A program made the translations under genes and the position numbers. The notes below the pieces were generated by a model, which made no database searches, was not told where the DNA came from, and saw only the letters and a program-made list of their open reading frames with translations. A DNA stretch of 5,046 bases, taken from Oscillospiraceae bacterium. GTDB taxonomy: Bacteria; Bacillota_A; Clostridia; Oscillospirales; Oscillospiraceae. Each line of letters starts with the position of its first letter. The first letter of the stretch is position 1. The stretch is taken from the NCBI GenBank assembly GCA_017537045.1, contig JAFYLN010000129.1, forward strand, positions 1 through 5,046, in the 5' to 3' direction. Below, piece after piece: positions 4,817 through 5,046 of this stretch.

Positions 4817-5046
4817 ATGAGCAGCTATATTCTGGTTGGACACAATTACCCTGATAAAAGATGGTGGAATGAAATCGTAAGAGTCTGTGCAGTTGTGGGA
4901 GACACTTTTGAGATTCATTGCTGGCATGATGAGAGGGCCGAAACAAAAGCTGCTCTTCAGTTTGGCCATAAAGTGACCTCCACATGGCGGGAAGGTACTG
5001 TCATTCAGGGACGGATCACAAAAGAATTCCTGTCCTATCTTACAGA
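4817..5046 (+). CDS. unrecognised protein, 3' end beyond window
   Basis: An open frame from ATG 4817 runs without a stop to the window edge, giving 76 codons. AAGGTGG (4802-4808) lies eight bases before the start. The product begins MSSYILVGHNYPDKRWW, then CAVVGDTFEIHCWHDERAE, and continues with GHKVTSTWREGTVIQGRIT. It is soluble, rich in Trp and His with two cysteines (Cys24, Cys35), and lacks a signal peptide. I do not recognise the family. The opening YILVG...YPDKRWWNEIVRVCAVVGDTFEIHCW looks like a compact alpha/beta domain. The 32-base gap to the DUF4177 gene fits the same transcription unit. Confidence 0.75.
   Translation, partial: MSSYILVGHNYPDKRWWNEIVRVCAVVGDTFEIHCWHDERAETKAALQFGHKVTSTWREGTVIQGRITKEFLSYLT

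Overview
All genes in this window lie on the + strand. They are tightly packed, and most have strong Shine-Dalgarno sites of the AAGGAGG type. Protein similarities (a FloT/YuaG-type flotillin, a YxjI-like LURP-one protein, DUF4177), the purine-rich leaders and the moderate base composition suggest a Gram-positive Firmicute. A gut Clostridia member (Oscillospiraceae/Ruminococcaceae type) is most likely; the exact lineage is inferred. No rRNA, tRNA, insertion sequence, CRISPR array or phage gene was seen.

Layout: (1) Positions 1-1106 hold the 3' two-thirds of a flotillin gene, cut by the window edge. An apparent one-base deletion at about position 33 splits it between two frames. A perfect 11-bp hairpin with a short U-run (1119-1147) follows. 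(2) Positions 1176-2249 encode a DUF2500 membrane protein, a protein with two Cys clusters (zinc-ribbon type) and a 74-residue hydrophobic protein. (3) Positions 2277-3639 encode an AIM24/TIGR00266 protein, an unannotated 55-residue protein and a LURP-one/Tubby-like protein. (4) Positions 3657-4566 encode three small membrane proteins of unknown function. (5) Positions 4599-4784 encode a DUF4177 protein, and 4817 to the window end holds the 5' part of an unrecognised gene.

The genes after the terminator look like one transcription unit: same strand, gaps of about 0-40 bases, and one ATGA and one possible TAATG stop/start overlap. The common theme is the membrane: a lipid-microdomain scaffold (flotillin), two compact beta-rich proteins from families linked to membranes or stress (AIM24, LURP-one), and five small integral membrane proteins. 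A membrane-organisation or envelope-stress module is a reasonable hypothesis, but no biochemical function can be read from the sequence. Composition falls from GC-rich with highly biased codons in the flotillin (38 of 60 bases G/C at 541-600, counted by hand) to AT-rich in the distal small genes (21 of 60 at 4381-4440). The distal end may therefore be less expressed or more recently acquired.
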